A stretch of 64,000 nucleotides of DNA from Mycobacterium florentinum (GCF_010730355.1 NZ_AP022576.1:2542001-2606000), one strand, 5' to 3'; shown: positions 34,159 through 41,889, numbered from the stretch's first letter. A program made the numbers and translations. The notes: a model not told the origin generated them from the letters alone.

Positions 34159-34506
34159 ATGTCCGATTTGTCGCCGCCCATCGGCAGGCCCCGGTACACC
34201 CTCGAAAAGGTAGACGTCCTAACGCAAGACGCGGCTGTAGTCGAGTTGACTCCCTGTCATATCGAGGTTCAGCTGCCACCTGCGACCCTGATTACTGAAC
34301 AAGCAGTCATCTTCAGCACGGCGGCCGCCACCGCAAAAGTCCGGCCGACGCATTGGTGGACCCGCGCAGTTCGTACTGCCATTGCGGCCACGGCCCGTAT
34401 CTTCATGATCGCGCCAGCGGACGCCCGGCCAACGCAACACCACTATCCAAGGCGCGACGGCATACTCGAAGACTCCCGCCTGGAACGCGAGATGCACCGG
34501 CTATGA
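34159..34506 (+). CDS. hypothetical protein behind box M
   Basis: A 115-residue protein starting at ATG 34159 (MSDLSPPIGRPRYTLEKVD). It has a strand-rich N-terminal half and a segment THWWTRAVRTAIAATARIF that may be an amphipathic helix; the C-terminus is basic and polar. No family recognised. The stop overlaps the next ATG (ATGA at 34503-34506), so it is coupled to a 36-residue membrane peptide. Confidence 0.6.
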   Translation: MSDLSPPIGRPRYTLEKVDVLTQDAAVVELTPCHIEVQLPPATLITEQAVIFSTAAATAKVRPTHWWTRAVRTAIAATARIFMIAPADARPTQHHYPRRDGILEDSRLEREMHRL

Positions 34507-34613
34507 CTACTTTCGTCGTTTTTTGCGTCGCTGCCACAGTGATGGCGATCGGCATTCCTTACTTGCAGTCTTGGCTGGAGCGCTGGGACTATGACCGTCA
34601 TTTTGAAGATTGA
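34503..34613 (+). CDS. 36-residue membrane peptide
   Basis: MTTFVVFCVAATVMAIGIPY is a single hydrophobic helix, followed by a charged tail (LERWDYDRHFED). ATGA overlap with the upstream gene makes translation likely. Function unknown. Confidence 0.5.
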   Translation: MTTFVVFCVAATVMAIGIPYLQSWLERWDYDRHFED

Positions 34614-34761
34614 GGAGCTCGCCGTCACCACAAAATAGAATCGACGTACCCTTCGGACCCGCCGCGCTTGCCGCGTCTGGGTGAGTCCAGCTATGCCAAC
34701 AGGTCGTGTGGCGTCAGAATGAGACCCTGATGTCGCCAACGCCACGGAGGCATACCTCGCC

Positions 34762-35892
34762 ATGGACGCAACACGACTTAGGTTCGGACTTTTGGGGCCG
34801 CTGCTGGTTACCACGGGAGACCAGACCATTGAGTTGGGCTCACCCAAACAGCGTGCTGTGTTGGCCATGCTGTTGATCAACCGGAATCGTGCGGTCGGCA
34901 CCGAGTCGCTGATTGACGCGACCTGGGACCAATCGCCGGTACCGGCGGCACGCACCAGCATCCACTCCTATGTGTCACACCTGCGCCGGCGACTAGCCGT
35001 CGCAGGTGCCGACCCTAACGCCGTGTTGGCCAGCGCGCCGCCCGGGTATCGACTCGGCGTGCCTGATGGCGACTGCGATCTGGACCGGTTCATCACCGAC
35101 AAGACCGCAGGCATCCAGGCTGCGGCCGCCGGACGATTCGAACAGGCCAGCCACCATCTGCTGGAAGCGCTCCACCAATGGCGCGGGCCGGCGCTGGATG
35201 ACTTACGCAACTTCGCATTCGTTGAGGCGTTCGCCACCGCGCTCGCGGAGGACCACATGTTGGTTCACGTCGCCCGCGCGGAAGCCGAAATCGCTTGCGG
35301 GCGGGCCAATGCCATTATTGGCGAACTCGAAGCGCTAGCGGCCGCTCATCCCTATCACGAACCGCTCTGGGCGCAGTTGATCAGTGCCTATTACGTTGCC
35401 GAACGCCAGTCCGACGCCCTGGACGCCTACCGGCGACTGAAAGCGGTGCTGGCCGAGGATCTGGGCATCGACCCCGGCCCTACACTCATCGCCTTGCACG
35501 CACGAATCCTGCGCCAGGAACGCTTGGATACCAAGCAGTCCGCCAAGACCACCGCGGCCGGTGCCATGGCTTTCGCGCGCGCCGGCTCCGGCCGCCTGTT
35601 GGTTGACGCTGCTTTGCGCGATGCCACCGGACGGCAGTATCCGCTGCGAGGTGCAATGACCCAGATCGGACGCCTTCCCGACAACGACATCGTCCTGCAC
35701 GATGACGATGTCAGCAGACACCACGCCGTAATCTTGGATAACGGAGGCACTTTCACCATTACGGATCTACGATCGGCCAACGGCGTGGAAGTTGGGCACC
35801 GCCCACTCACGCGCAGTGTCACGCTCGCCGATGGCGACGTCATCGGTATCTGCGGCCACCAGTTCACCTTCGAGATCCGGCGCCCCCAGTAG
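34762..35892 (+). CDS. EmbR-like SARP-BTAD-FHA transcriptional regulator
   Basis: A 376-residue protein (M. tuberculosis EmbR is about 388). Residues 1-100 are the SARP winged-helix DNA-binding domain (LRFGLLGPLLVTTGDQ, LGSPKQRAVLAMLLINRN, VSHLRRRLAVAG). Residues 105-255 are the bacterial transcriptional activator domain (AYRRLKAVLAEDLGIDPGPT). Residues 285-376 are an FHA domain with the phosphothreonine-binding signature IGRLPDNDIVLHDD and VSRHHAVI. EmbR is phosphorylated by PknH through its FHA domain, and a PknH-like kinase lies 2.2 kb downstream. It is the best candidate to bind the fifteen CAAG boxes of the island; that link is inference. Confidence 0.92.
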   Translation: MDATRLRFGLLGPLLVTTGDQTIELGSPKQRAVLAMLLINRNRAVGTESLIDATWDQSPVPAARTSIHSYVSHLRRRLAVAGADPNAVLASAPPGYRLGVPDGDCDLDRFITDKTAGIQAAAAGRFEQASHHLLEALHQWRGPALDDLRNFAFVEAFATALAEDHMLVHVARAEAEIACGRANAIIGELEALAAAHPYHEPLWAQLISAYYVAERQSDALDAYRRLKAVLAEDLGIDPGPTLIALHARILRQERLDTKQSAKTTAAGAMAFARAGSGRLLVDAALRDATGRQYPLRGAMTQIGRLPDNDIVLHDDDVSRHHAVILDNGGTFTITDLRSANGVEVGHRPLTRSVTLADGDVIGICGHQFTFEIRRPQ

Positions 35893-35951
35893 TCGTAAGG
35901 AAGGCTGTAGCCCTTCCCTAGCCCGCAGCCGCAACCCCATTTCCCGGGCTT

Positions 35952-35982
35952 CAAGAATTCTGCAAGTCGACCGCCGAAGTCT
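35952..35982 (+). promoter_or_regulatory. SARP-type promoter box N (CAAG-N7-CAAG-N10-AAGTCT)
   Basis: Plus-strand CAAGAATTCTGCAAG, 10 bp, AAGTCT; 60 bp downstream of the EmbR-like gene and upstream of the four-gene set at 36043-38034. Confidence 0.72.
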
Positions 35983-36042
35983 ATGTGCTGACGGCAACGC
36001 GTCGCTGCATCCGCTTGAATTTGCATGCACGAGGGATGGGAA

Positions 36043-36180
36043 ATGAGCAACACATTCTTGGAACAGCTGAAATATGACGTCGCTTATCGGACGATCCGTA
36101 GTTACCAGTGGATCCTCAGATGCATCGGGGACATTACCGAGATTGCGACGAATATTACCTGGAGAAACGGTGATAAATAA
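36043..36180 (+). CDS. 45-residue hypothetical protein
   Basis: ATG 36043 opens MSNTFLEQLKYDVAYRTIRS and ends WRNGDK. It is the first ORF behind box N and overlaps the next ORF by 11 bases. Amphipathic helix pattern; no family known. GC content here is lower than in the flanks. Confidence 0.5.
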   Translation: MSNTFLEQLKYDVAYRTIRSYQWILRCIGDITEIATNITWRNGDK

Positions 36181-36394
36181 ACTGCAGGCAAGATGCTATC
36201 TTGGCCTAGGAATTATCAATATTGGTCGCCTATTGGCGGCATCAGTCGGCGGCGCTCTAGTCGACAGGGCATTGCACCCCATCGATACCTACCATGAAAT
36301 CCAGAAACGGCGGGCCATCAGCGCGGAGCGGACACTTGAGCCCAGCCTTCCCGAGCATGAACAGAGAAACACTAATGGATCCGCGACGGGCTGA
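36170..36394 (+). CDS. 74-residue hypothetical protein
   Basis: Starts at GTG 36170 inside the end of the previous ORF and ends QRNTNGSATG. It has a possible membrane-inserting stretch (GLGIINIGRLLAASVGGALV) and a polar C-terminus. The next ORF starts 20 bases before its stop. The nested overlaps suggest one translational unit. Function unknown. Confidence 0.5.
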   Translation: MINKLQARCYLGLGIINIGRLLAASVGGALVDRALHPIDTYHEIQKRRAISAERTLEPSLPEHEQRNTNGSATG

Positions 36395-36584
36395 GCTTTA
36401 CCTTCGTCATATTCGCGAGGGCGGAGCGAAGATTGCGGATTTTCTCACTGCCCGGCCCGATATAGATCCCGATTTTATTGAGGATCTGCCCGCTCGACAC
36501 GAAGCGGAACTAGAGCGACATATTTCTGACCTGAAGATCACCCAGCAGATTGAGCGGGATGTGTTAGCGATCGAGGAGGAATAG
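36375..36584 (+). CDS. 69-residue acidic helical protein
   Basis: ATG 36375 (MDPRRAELYLRHIREGG), with ATG 36357 as an alternative start. The protein is charged and helical (HEAELERHISDLKITQQIER, ending VLAIEEE). It ends directly before AGGAGGAATAGG, the ribosome binding site of the large gene at 36586, so these are one operon. No known family; a subunit or carrier role for the large enzyme is only a guess. Confidence 0.55.
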   Translation: MDPRRAELYLRHIREGGAKIADFLTARPDIDPDFIEDLPARHEAELERHISDLKITQQIERDVLAIEEE

Positions 36585-36585
36585 G

Positions 36586-38034
36586 ATGAGTGCCGGGGTT
36601 TCGAACTCAAGTGTAAATCGTCGGGAGCAAGAAGCGGTCACCAATTGCCTCAAGGCGACGGGCGGCTCGTGGACTGCCGTGCCGCCCGATTATGCAAATT
36701 TTTCTCGCGCCGAGGTTCTGAAAAAGCTCGAACAGGTGCGGGACGCTGTGCTCGCCGAAACGAACGCTCCGAGAGCCGAAGTAGAAGCGGCGCACGACAG
36801 GAGCCAATACTTCGTCGAAAGTTCCTTCGACTTCTATGAGCGCAAAAAGGATCTCGGACGAAGGATCGAGCGTGCGTTCGTGGTGCCGGTACGTTCCACC
36901 CGACTCGATCACGACCACGGAACAGAAGGCAGCGGGTACGCGAGCGAGTCGACGCCGTTTTGCCCGCTGCTGGATCCAGCCCGATTTGGTGTATCGTCCG
37001 AAATCCGCATGCGGACCATATATGGCCTGCCCCCCACCATCCTCGATACGTATTTACGAAGTCCGAATGACAACGAGACGGGGGCGCTTGTCTTGGCACC
37101 AGTGTATGCAGATATGGCGCGCGATATATGGTCGAACCCTACAGATGCCGGGCAATCGCGCGAGCTGGCTCGCATCGTCGAGCGGTTGCTGTTCAAGACG
37201 GCCGAGTTCGCGCATCATTCATTAGGCGCCAATTTGATTGGTCTGGGGGCGACGCTGCCGCTATTGACAGATTTTGGCGATTCGCTCAAACGCGTCGACC
37301 ACATGAGGCGACTTACGACGACGACAGGACACGGCGGAACCGTCCATATGCTCGCCAAAACGACGATCGAAGTGATGAAGCAATCCGGCGTCGAGGACCG
37401 CGGCACCATTGGAGTTATCGGAGCCGCGGGCTCAATTGGATGGTCAAGCGTCCAGGCCCTCAAGACGATGCTCCCTGATCACAAGTTCGAGGTATTCGAC
37501 AGACGCGTAGAACGACTGCGGACCCTCCTGGCCGCCGACGCGGATTCCGGCAGGATGAGGCTCAACGAATGCCTTGCGGACGTCTTCAACAACAGCGCCT
37601 ACATCGTGTGCGCGATCACGGACAAGCTGGACATGATGTCGTCTGAATTCGACGCCGTCGACTTCTCGAACATCAGGGTCATTGACGACAGTCAGCCTGG
37701 CGCAATCGACCGAGTCCAAATGGAAAGCCTTGGCGGTCAAGTTTTTTGGGTAGCAGGCAAGGATGCCAGCGCGAATAGATTCATGACACGCGATGGCTAC
37801 TACACCGAAGGCGTCCCTTACAACTACGGCGACAGCTCCGGCTTACACGGACAGTCCACTGAATTCGCCTGTGGACTCGAAGCTGCGGTCATCGCAGCAT
37901 GCGGCGACACCAGCAAGGCCGTCAACAAGCGCGTGGTGTACCAGGATGTACAGATCATCGGACATCTCTTTGATGAGTACGGCATCGAAGTCGCAGATTT
38001 CCAATCCTTTGGCAGACCGGTCGATATCCGGTGA
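36586..38034 (+). CDS. Rossmann-fold reductase, possibly acyl-ACP reductase-like
   Basis: A 482-residue protein with a strong AGGAGG site. The central part has LGATLPLLTDFGDSLK, then RLTTTTGHGGTVHMLAKTTI and the nucleotide-binding GTIGVIGAAGSIGWSS near residue 265, followed by FEVFDRR. The combination of a conserved TTGH/GGT stretch before a G-A-x-G-x-I-G motif recalls the cyanobacterial-type long-chain acyl-ACP reductase, which makes fatty aldehydes from acyl-ACP. Alternatively it is another NAD(P) dehydrogenase of the shikimate/malic-like group. Three small ORFs precede it in the box N operon. Convergent with the PknH-like gene, 14 bp apart. Confidence 0.55.
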   Translation: MSAGVSNSSVNRREQEAVTNCLKATGGSWTAVPPDYANFSRAEVLKKLEQVRDAVLAETNAPRAEVEAAHDRSQYFVESSFDFYERKKDLGRRIERAFVVPVRSTRLDHDHGTEGSGYASESTPFCPLLDPARFGVSSEIRMRTIYGLPPTILDTYLRSPNDNETGALVLAPVYADMARDIWSNPTDAGQSRELARIVERLLFKTAEFAHHSLGANLIGLGATLPLLTDFGDSLKRVDHMRRLTTTTGHGGTVHMLAKTTIEVMKQSGVEDRGTIGVIGAAGSIGWSSVQALKTMLPDHKFEVFDRRVERLRTLLAADADSGRMRLNECLADVFNNSAYIVCAITDKLDMMSSEFDAVDFSNIRVIDDSQPGAIDRVQMESLGGQVFWVAGKDASANRFMTRDGYYTEGVPYNYGDSSGLHGQSTEFACGLEAAVIAACGDTSKAVNKRVVYQDVQIIGHLFDEYGIEVADFQSFGRPVDIR

Positions 38035-38048
38035 CCGTTGGGTCGGGA

Positions 38049-39752
38049 CTACCGCACCTTCGCGGAGATCTGGTGGGCGATGCTGACCGCGGAACCGGGA
38101 GGGCCGGCGCAGGTGGCGACATCTATCGCGACGTTTGCGGCTACGGTCAACGCCCGCTCGCAGGACTGAAGGACGCCGGCGGGCGTAACGGTGGCGCTAA
38201 GGGTGCCGTCGTTGTTAGTGACCGGCCCTACGGTATGCATCTGCGAATTACCATTCATGGCAATGACGAATTGGCGTCCTGAGCAGGTCATCCAGCTCTT
38301 GATCGAGGCGGTGAAGAAAGAACTCGCACCTTGAGCGGAAGGGAATAACACGACCGCCTGATTGACGGCGTTTTGTTGAGGCTTTTGGGCAACCTCCGCG
38401 CGCATGGCGCTCCATCCACTCCCCGCATACACCTCGGCTTGCACCGCGTAAGCCAGGGCCAGACACGCCCGATCCGGCACACGGCTGCTGAAGTCCGGCA
38501 TCGTCGTCATGGTGCCGACCGCACTCATGCCCGTCGAGTCCATCGCGGCGTTGATCGCATCGATGCCGAGCAGCAACCCGTTCAGCGCATTCGGGGGCAA
38601 CGGGGGCAGTTCGGGCGTGCTGGCGGTCGAGCTTGGGGGTTGTGCGGGTGCCGACGAGTGCCGGTGTAACACAAGATAACCCGTGATAGCGATGAAACCG
38701 CACACCACGACCGCAACCGTCGCGGCGATCGCGGCAATCAGACCCGGTCGACGACGCGGCTGCGGTGTCGTCAACGGCTGGAGGGGCTGTGGGGTTTGCT
38801 CGAAATCCGGACGGAGTGCGGGCTGCGGGTGCCGGTATCTGGTAGCCGCCGCCGGGTCGGGACGCGCTATTGATGGGGCGGGTGGCGGCGCAGCCCCCGT
38901 GGTCGGCCGGCGAATCGGATCGGTGATCGCAGCGCGGGCGGCGTCGGCGAGCGCGATCGTGGTGTCATAGCGCTGACCGGGGTCCTTGGCCATGCCGGTC
39001 GCGATCACCTCATCGACGGGCTGCGGCACGGTGGGTTCAGTGATCGAGGGTCTTGGCGGTGGGTCCTGCAGATGCGCGAGGGCTTGGCTTTCGAAAGAGT
39101 CGCCCTGAAACGGCTGGCATCCGGTGAGGCATTCATACAGCACACAGGCCAACGCATAAATGTCTGCGCGGGCATCGACCTCGCCCTTCCTCAGACGTTC
39201 GGGTGACATATAAGCCCAGGTGCCAATCGCGGGATCGCCGGTGCCGGTCAGATTTCTCTGCCCGGTATTGCGCGCGATGCCAAAGTCGATCAGATAAGCG
39301 AAGTCGTCCTCGTCGAGCAGAATGTTCGATGGTTTGACGTCGCGGTGCACCAGGCCAATCTTGTGTGCGGCATTCAGCGCTTTGGCGACTTGTTCGATGA
39401 TGCGCACCGTCCGGGTCGCGGACAGCGGCCCGTCACTGAGTATGGTCTGCAGGTCGCGGCCTTCAATGAACCGCATATCAACATAGAGACGTCCGTCAAT
39501 TTCACCGTAACTATGGATGGGAATGACATGCGGATCGTTTAGCCGTCCTGCCGCATGAGCTTCGATTCGGAAACGCTGCTGAAACTCGTCATCCTCAGAC
39601 AGATGTGCTGCCAAGACCTTGATCGCAACGATCCGATCGGTAAACGTGTCGTAGGCCCGCCACACCACCCCCATGCCGCCGCGGCCCAGTAACTCAATCA
39701 ACCGGTAGCGGCCAAACGGGGTGCCGTCCACGTCAGCTTCGTCGGCGCCCAT
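38049..39752 (-). CDS. PknH-like Ser/Thr kinase with PknH-type external sensor
   Basis: A 567-residue canonical kinase from ATG 39752. Kinase about 14-275: GRGGMGVVWRA, VAIKVL, HRDVKPSN, LIDFGIA, YMSPERL. Proline-rich linker, TM helix near 345-365 (GLIAAIAATVAVVVCGFIAI) and an external domain of about 195 residues (LLLGIDAINAAMDSTGM, VPDRACLALAYAVQAEVY, SWMTCSGRQF, LQSCERAL, DVATCAG) with conserved cysteines, matching the PknH extracellular domain. In M. tuberculosis pknH is next to embR, and here an EmbR-like gene lies 2.2 kb away, so the kinase-regulator pair seems conserved. Confidence 0.9.
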   Translation of the reverse strand: MGADEADVDGTPFGRYRLIELLGRGGMGVVWRAYDTFTDRIVAIKVLAAHLSEDDEFQQRFRIEAHAAGRLNDPHVIPIHSYGEIDGRLYVDMRFIEGRDLQTILSDGPLSATRTVRIIEQVAKALNAAHKIGLVHRDVKPSNILLDEDDFAYLIDFGIARNTGQRNLTGTGDPAIGTWAYMSPERLRKGEVDARADIYALACVLYECLTGCQPFQGDSFESQALAHLQDPPPRPSITEPTVPQPVDEVIATGMAKDPGQRYDTTIALADAARAAITDPIRRPTTGAAPPPAPSIARPDPAAATRYRHPQPALRPDFEQTPQPLQPLTTPQPRRRPGLIAAIAATVAVVVCGFIAITGYLVLHRHSSAPAQPPSSTASTPELPPLPPNALNGLLLGIDAINAAMDSTGMSAVGTMTTMPDFSSRVPDRACLALAYAVQAEVYAGSGWSAMRAEVAQKPQQNAVNQAVVLFPSAQGASSFFTASIKSWMTCSGRQFVIAMNGNSQMHTVGPVTNNDGTLSATVTPAGVLQSCERALTVAANVAIDVATCAGPPGSAVSIAHQISAKVR

Positions 39753-39821
39753 GGTCCAACACGATAAGCCCGGCGCCGTCAAGGCACCTATCGGAAATGC
39801 CGACCGCCCTGGGCTTCCCGG

Positions 39822-39852
39822 CAAGAATCCTGCAGGCTCTTCGTCTCAACCT
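39822..39852 (+). promoter_or_regulatory. SARP-type promoter box O (CAAG-N7-CAGG-N10-CAACCT), pointing into the integrated element
   Basis: Plus-strand CAAGAATCCTGCAGG, 10 bp, CAACCT. The second repeat has one change. No chromosomal plus-strand gene follows; transcription would cross attL and enter the HNH-integrase operon. Confidence 0.55.
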
Positions 39853-39894
39853 GCGATTCGGTGTGACTGCGGAGGACAGTCCGTAAAAGAGAGT

Positions 39895-39935
39895 TGCAAA
39901 ACAAAACACCCCCGACCATTTCGGCCGGGGGTGTT
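39895..39935 (-). terminator. native groEL1 terminator, now orphaned
   Basis: A 10-bp stem (AACACCCCCG / CGGGGGTGTT) with an 11-nt loop is followed on the minus strand by GTTTTGTTTTGC. It lies just after the displaced native groEL1 3' end and originally ended the groES-groEL1 transcript. Confidence 0.85.
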
Positions 39936-39948
39936 TCGTACTGCTCGG

Positions 39949-40029
39949 TTAGTGGTGGTGATGACCGTGGCCGTGGCCGTGGTCGTCTTCCTCGGTGGCC
40001 GGCTTCTCGACGACCGCCGTCTCGGTGGT
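39949..40029 (-). pseudogene. groEL1: displaced native 3' end of groEL1
   Basis: On the minus strand this encodes [16 protein letters not shown] followed by [10 protein letters not shown] and a stop. It is colinear with the last residues of the functional groEL1 8.9 kb away. The 23 bp at 40007-40029 are identical to 48930-48952. It is the original chromosomal tail, cut off by the integrated element. Confidence 0.92.
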
Positions 40030-40044
40030 GCTAGATTTAAGCCA
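40007..40044. other. attL
   Basis: The 23-bp core shared with attR runs 40007-40029, then the phage-side arm ends in TAAGCCA (40038-40044). Joined to the attR arm TGGCTTA this rebuilds an attP whose dyad centre is the GT in CCGTCT. Confidence 0.88.
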
Positions 40045-40115
40045 TGTCTATACAGGCAAAACGTGCTCTCCTCATCATCCGCTTGTCCGAGGTCACCCAC
40101 GTTGCCGAAGGCTAA
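40044..40115 (+). pseudogene. remnant of a serine-integrase N-terminus
   Basis: ATG 40044 encodes MSIQAKRALLIIRLSEVTHV then AEG and a stop. RALLIIRLSEVT matches the start of large serine integrases: the element's own integrase reads RALIVTRLSKVS and Bxb1 integrase has RALVVIRLSRVT, including the catalytic serine. The similarity stops where the HNH gene begins. Confidence 0.75.
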
Positions 40116-41889
40116 GGCCGAATGTCTGGACTGCGGCGTCCAATTTGACCCCAGGCCGAGTGGCCACGGGAAAGCGCGAAGCCGCTGTGAGCGGCACACG
40201 CGCCAGTACACAGCGATGTTGAAACGCGCCAGGAGGATGCTGCGGCGGGCGCAAGAATTCGGTGTCAAAGCCGAACTCGTTATTCCAGAGAAGGTCTTTA
40301 CTCGCGATAACTGGATCTGCCACGTATGCGGGAAGAAAATTCCGCTGCGGTCTAGGTCGTTGCATAATCGCACATCCACGCACGAGTACGATCCGCTATC
40401 CCCCTCAATTGACCACATTATTCCGCACAGTGCGGGCGGCCCTCATACCTACGACAACTGCGCCACCGCCCACCGTCGATGCAACTCTTTCAAGAATTCC
40501 GAACTGAACTATGTTCACGATGATCCCAATCGGAAACGTCGGCTTACGCGCAAACTTCCTCTGAATGTCGAAGCCGTCAGGGCTCGGTTGAAGCTCCAAA
40601 CCATACCGCAGGAGGTATCAGAACGTGGACGCCAGCTTTATGGACTGACGGACGATTGCCTGATCTGGACGGGGACCAAACCAAACGCCAGGGGCTATGC
40701 CGCCATGTATTTGATTGGCGGGAAGGCTCGACTTATTCATAGGGTGGCCTATGAGGTAATTCATGGTGAGGGATCGGCCGAAGGCCTCACAGTCGATCAT
40801 CTGTGTGGCGTTCCACTGTGCTGCAATGTCAACCACTTGGAGGCGGTGTCGAACGAAGAGAACGTGAGGCGAAGATCACTCTGGATCACTCATTGCGTCA
40901 ATGGCCATAAATTCACCGAAGAGAACACATACTATTTTCACACGGACGGCCATCGGCGTTGCCGTCAATGCAACCGGGACGCCTACCATCTAAAAACGCT
41001 CGGCCACGAATTCGTACTAGACGAGGAGAACGCACCCGCCAAGCGGGCACGCTGTCTAACCTGCCGGCTGGAGAGGGAATCCACACCACAGTTCTGCCCC
41101 TATGGTCACGAATACACGGCGGACAATGATAACGACAAGCGCGATAAACAAGGCAAGCGAGTCTGCAATCAGTGCCGCCGCAACAAGCATCATCTTGAGC
41201 AATTCAACCACGAGTTCGTAATTGACAGCTCAAACCCAAGCCTGAAGCGGCAGCGGTGCTTGATCTGTTACAACGCCACCGAGAACGCCACACACTGTCC
41301 CCGCGGCCACGAGTATACAGAATTCACGATTGAGTACTCCGTGGATGGCTATCGTAAATGCGCGCAGTGTCGACTCGACCTTCTGCATTACCCCAGCTAT
41401 GGGCATAATTTCGAGATGGATACCAGCTACACCGGAAAGAAGCGCCGGTGTCTTGAATGCGTGAAGAGAAAGCAGGCGTCAATATCAACCCACTGCAAAA
41501 ATGGGCATGAATTGACCCCTGAAGTCACGACTTATCACGCCACGCGAGGAAATCGTATTTGCGTTCTATGTGAACTCAACCGCACGCATGTGCCCGCAAC
41601 GGGACACGAGTTTGTCATCGACGTCAACCACACCGGGCAACTGCGTCGCTGCTTGACATGCAAACAACAAAAGGCAGCGAGTCGGACCCACTGCGCTAAT
41701 GGACATAAGTTCACTCCAGACACGACCTATTACCACACCTACACCGGCAAACCGCGCTGCGTAATATGCAAAATGAACTATAAACATGTGCCGCAATTTG
41801 GTCACGAGTACATGATCTACCAAACTGCCAACGGCAGGCGCTGCCTGACTTGTTTTGAAGACGAGCAAAAGAGAGCTCGAATGCCATGA
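40102..41889 (+). CDS. double-HNH nuclease with tandem zinc-finger-like repeats
   Basis: About 595 residues from TTG 40102; the open frame extends upstream across attL but that part is chromosomal. ECLDCGVQF near residue 8 begins the first unit. An HNH domain follows (WICHVCGKKI, SIDHIIPHSAGG, NCATAHRRCNSFKN), then a second (IWTGTKPNARGY, RLIHRVAYEVIHG, VDHLCGVPLCCN). The last 330 residues are an alternating series of HC-x-x-GH-x-x-T...RxC-x-x-C and GHEF-x-x-D...RRCLTC units, about eleven half-units. Such treble-clef repeats suggest sequence-specific DNA binding. Its stop overlaps the integrase start by ATGA. Confidence 0.85.
   Translation: MPKAKAECLDCGVQFDPRPSGHGKARSRCERHTRQYTAMLKRARRMLRRAQEFGVKAELVIPEKVFTRDNWICHVCGKKIPLRSRSLHNRTSTHEYDPLSPSIDHIIPHSAGGPHTYDNCATAHRRCNSFKNSELNYVHDDPNRKRRLTRKLPLNVEAVRARLKLQTIPQEVSERGRQLYGLTDDCLIWTGTKPNARGYAAMYLIGGKARLIHRVAYEVIHGEGSAEGLTVDHLCGVPLCCNVNHLEAVSNEENVRRRSLWITHCVNGHKFTEENTYYFHTDGHRRCRQCNRDAYHLKTLGHEFVLDEENAPAKRARCLTCRLERESTPQFCPYGHEYTADNDNDKRDKQGKRVCNQCRRNKHHLEQFNHEFVIDSSNPSLKRQRCLICYNATENATHCPRGHEYTEFTIEYSVDGYRKCAQCRLDLLHYPSYGHNFEMDTSYTGKKRRCLECVKRKQASISTHCKNGHELTPEVTTYHATRGNRICVLCELNRTHVPATGHEFVIDVNHTGQLRRCLTCKQQKAASRTHCANGHKFTPDTTYYHTYTGKPRCVICKMNYKHVPQFGHEYMIYQTANGRRCLTCFEDEQKRARMP

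Noticed and set aside
7401..39852. The CAAG boxes as -35/-10 elements of an ECF sigma factor
   Set aside because: Some hexamers read CAACGTT, recalling ECF -10 CGTT, but only A2 and T6 are invariant and the upstream part is an 11-bp direct repeat. No sigma factor gene is in the window. It remains a weaker alternative.
39721..40101. N-terminal 127-codon extension of the HNH reading frame
   Set aside because: It runs backwards across attL into chromosomal DNA and through the displaced groEL1 tail; the zinc-binding region only begins after 40102.
40102..41889. Repeats in the HNH gene as a CRISPR-like array
   Set aside because: The repeats are coding, vary at DNA level, and keep Cys/His codons rather than nucleotide identity.
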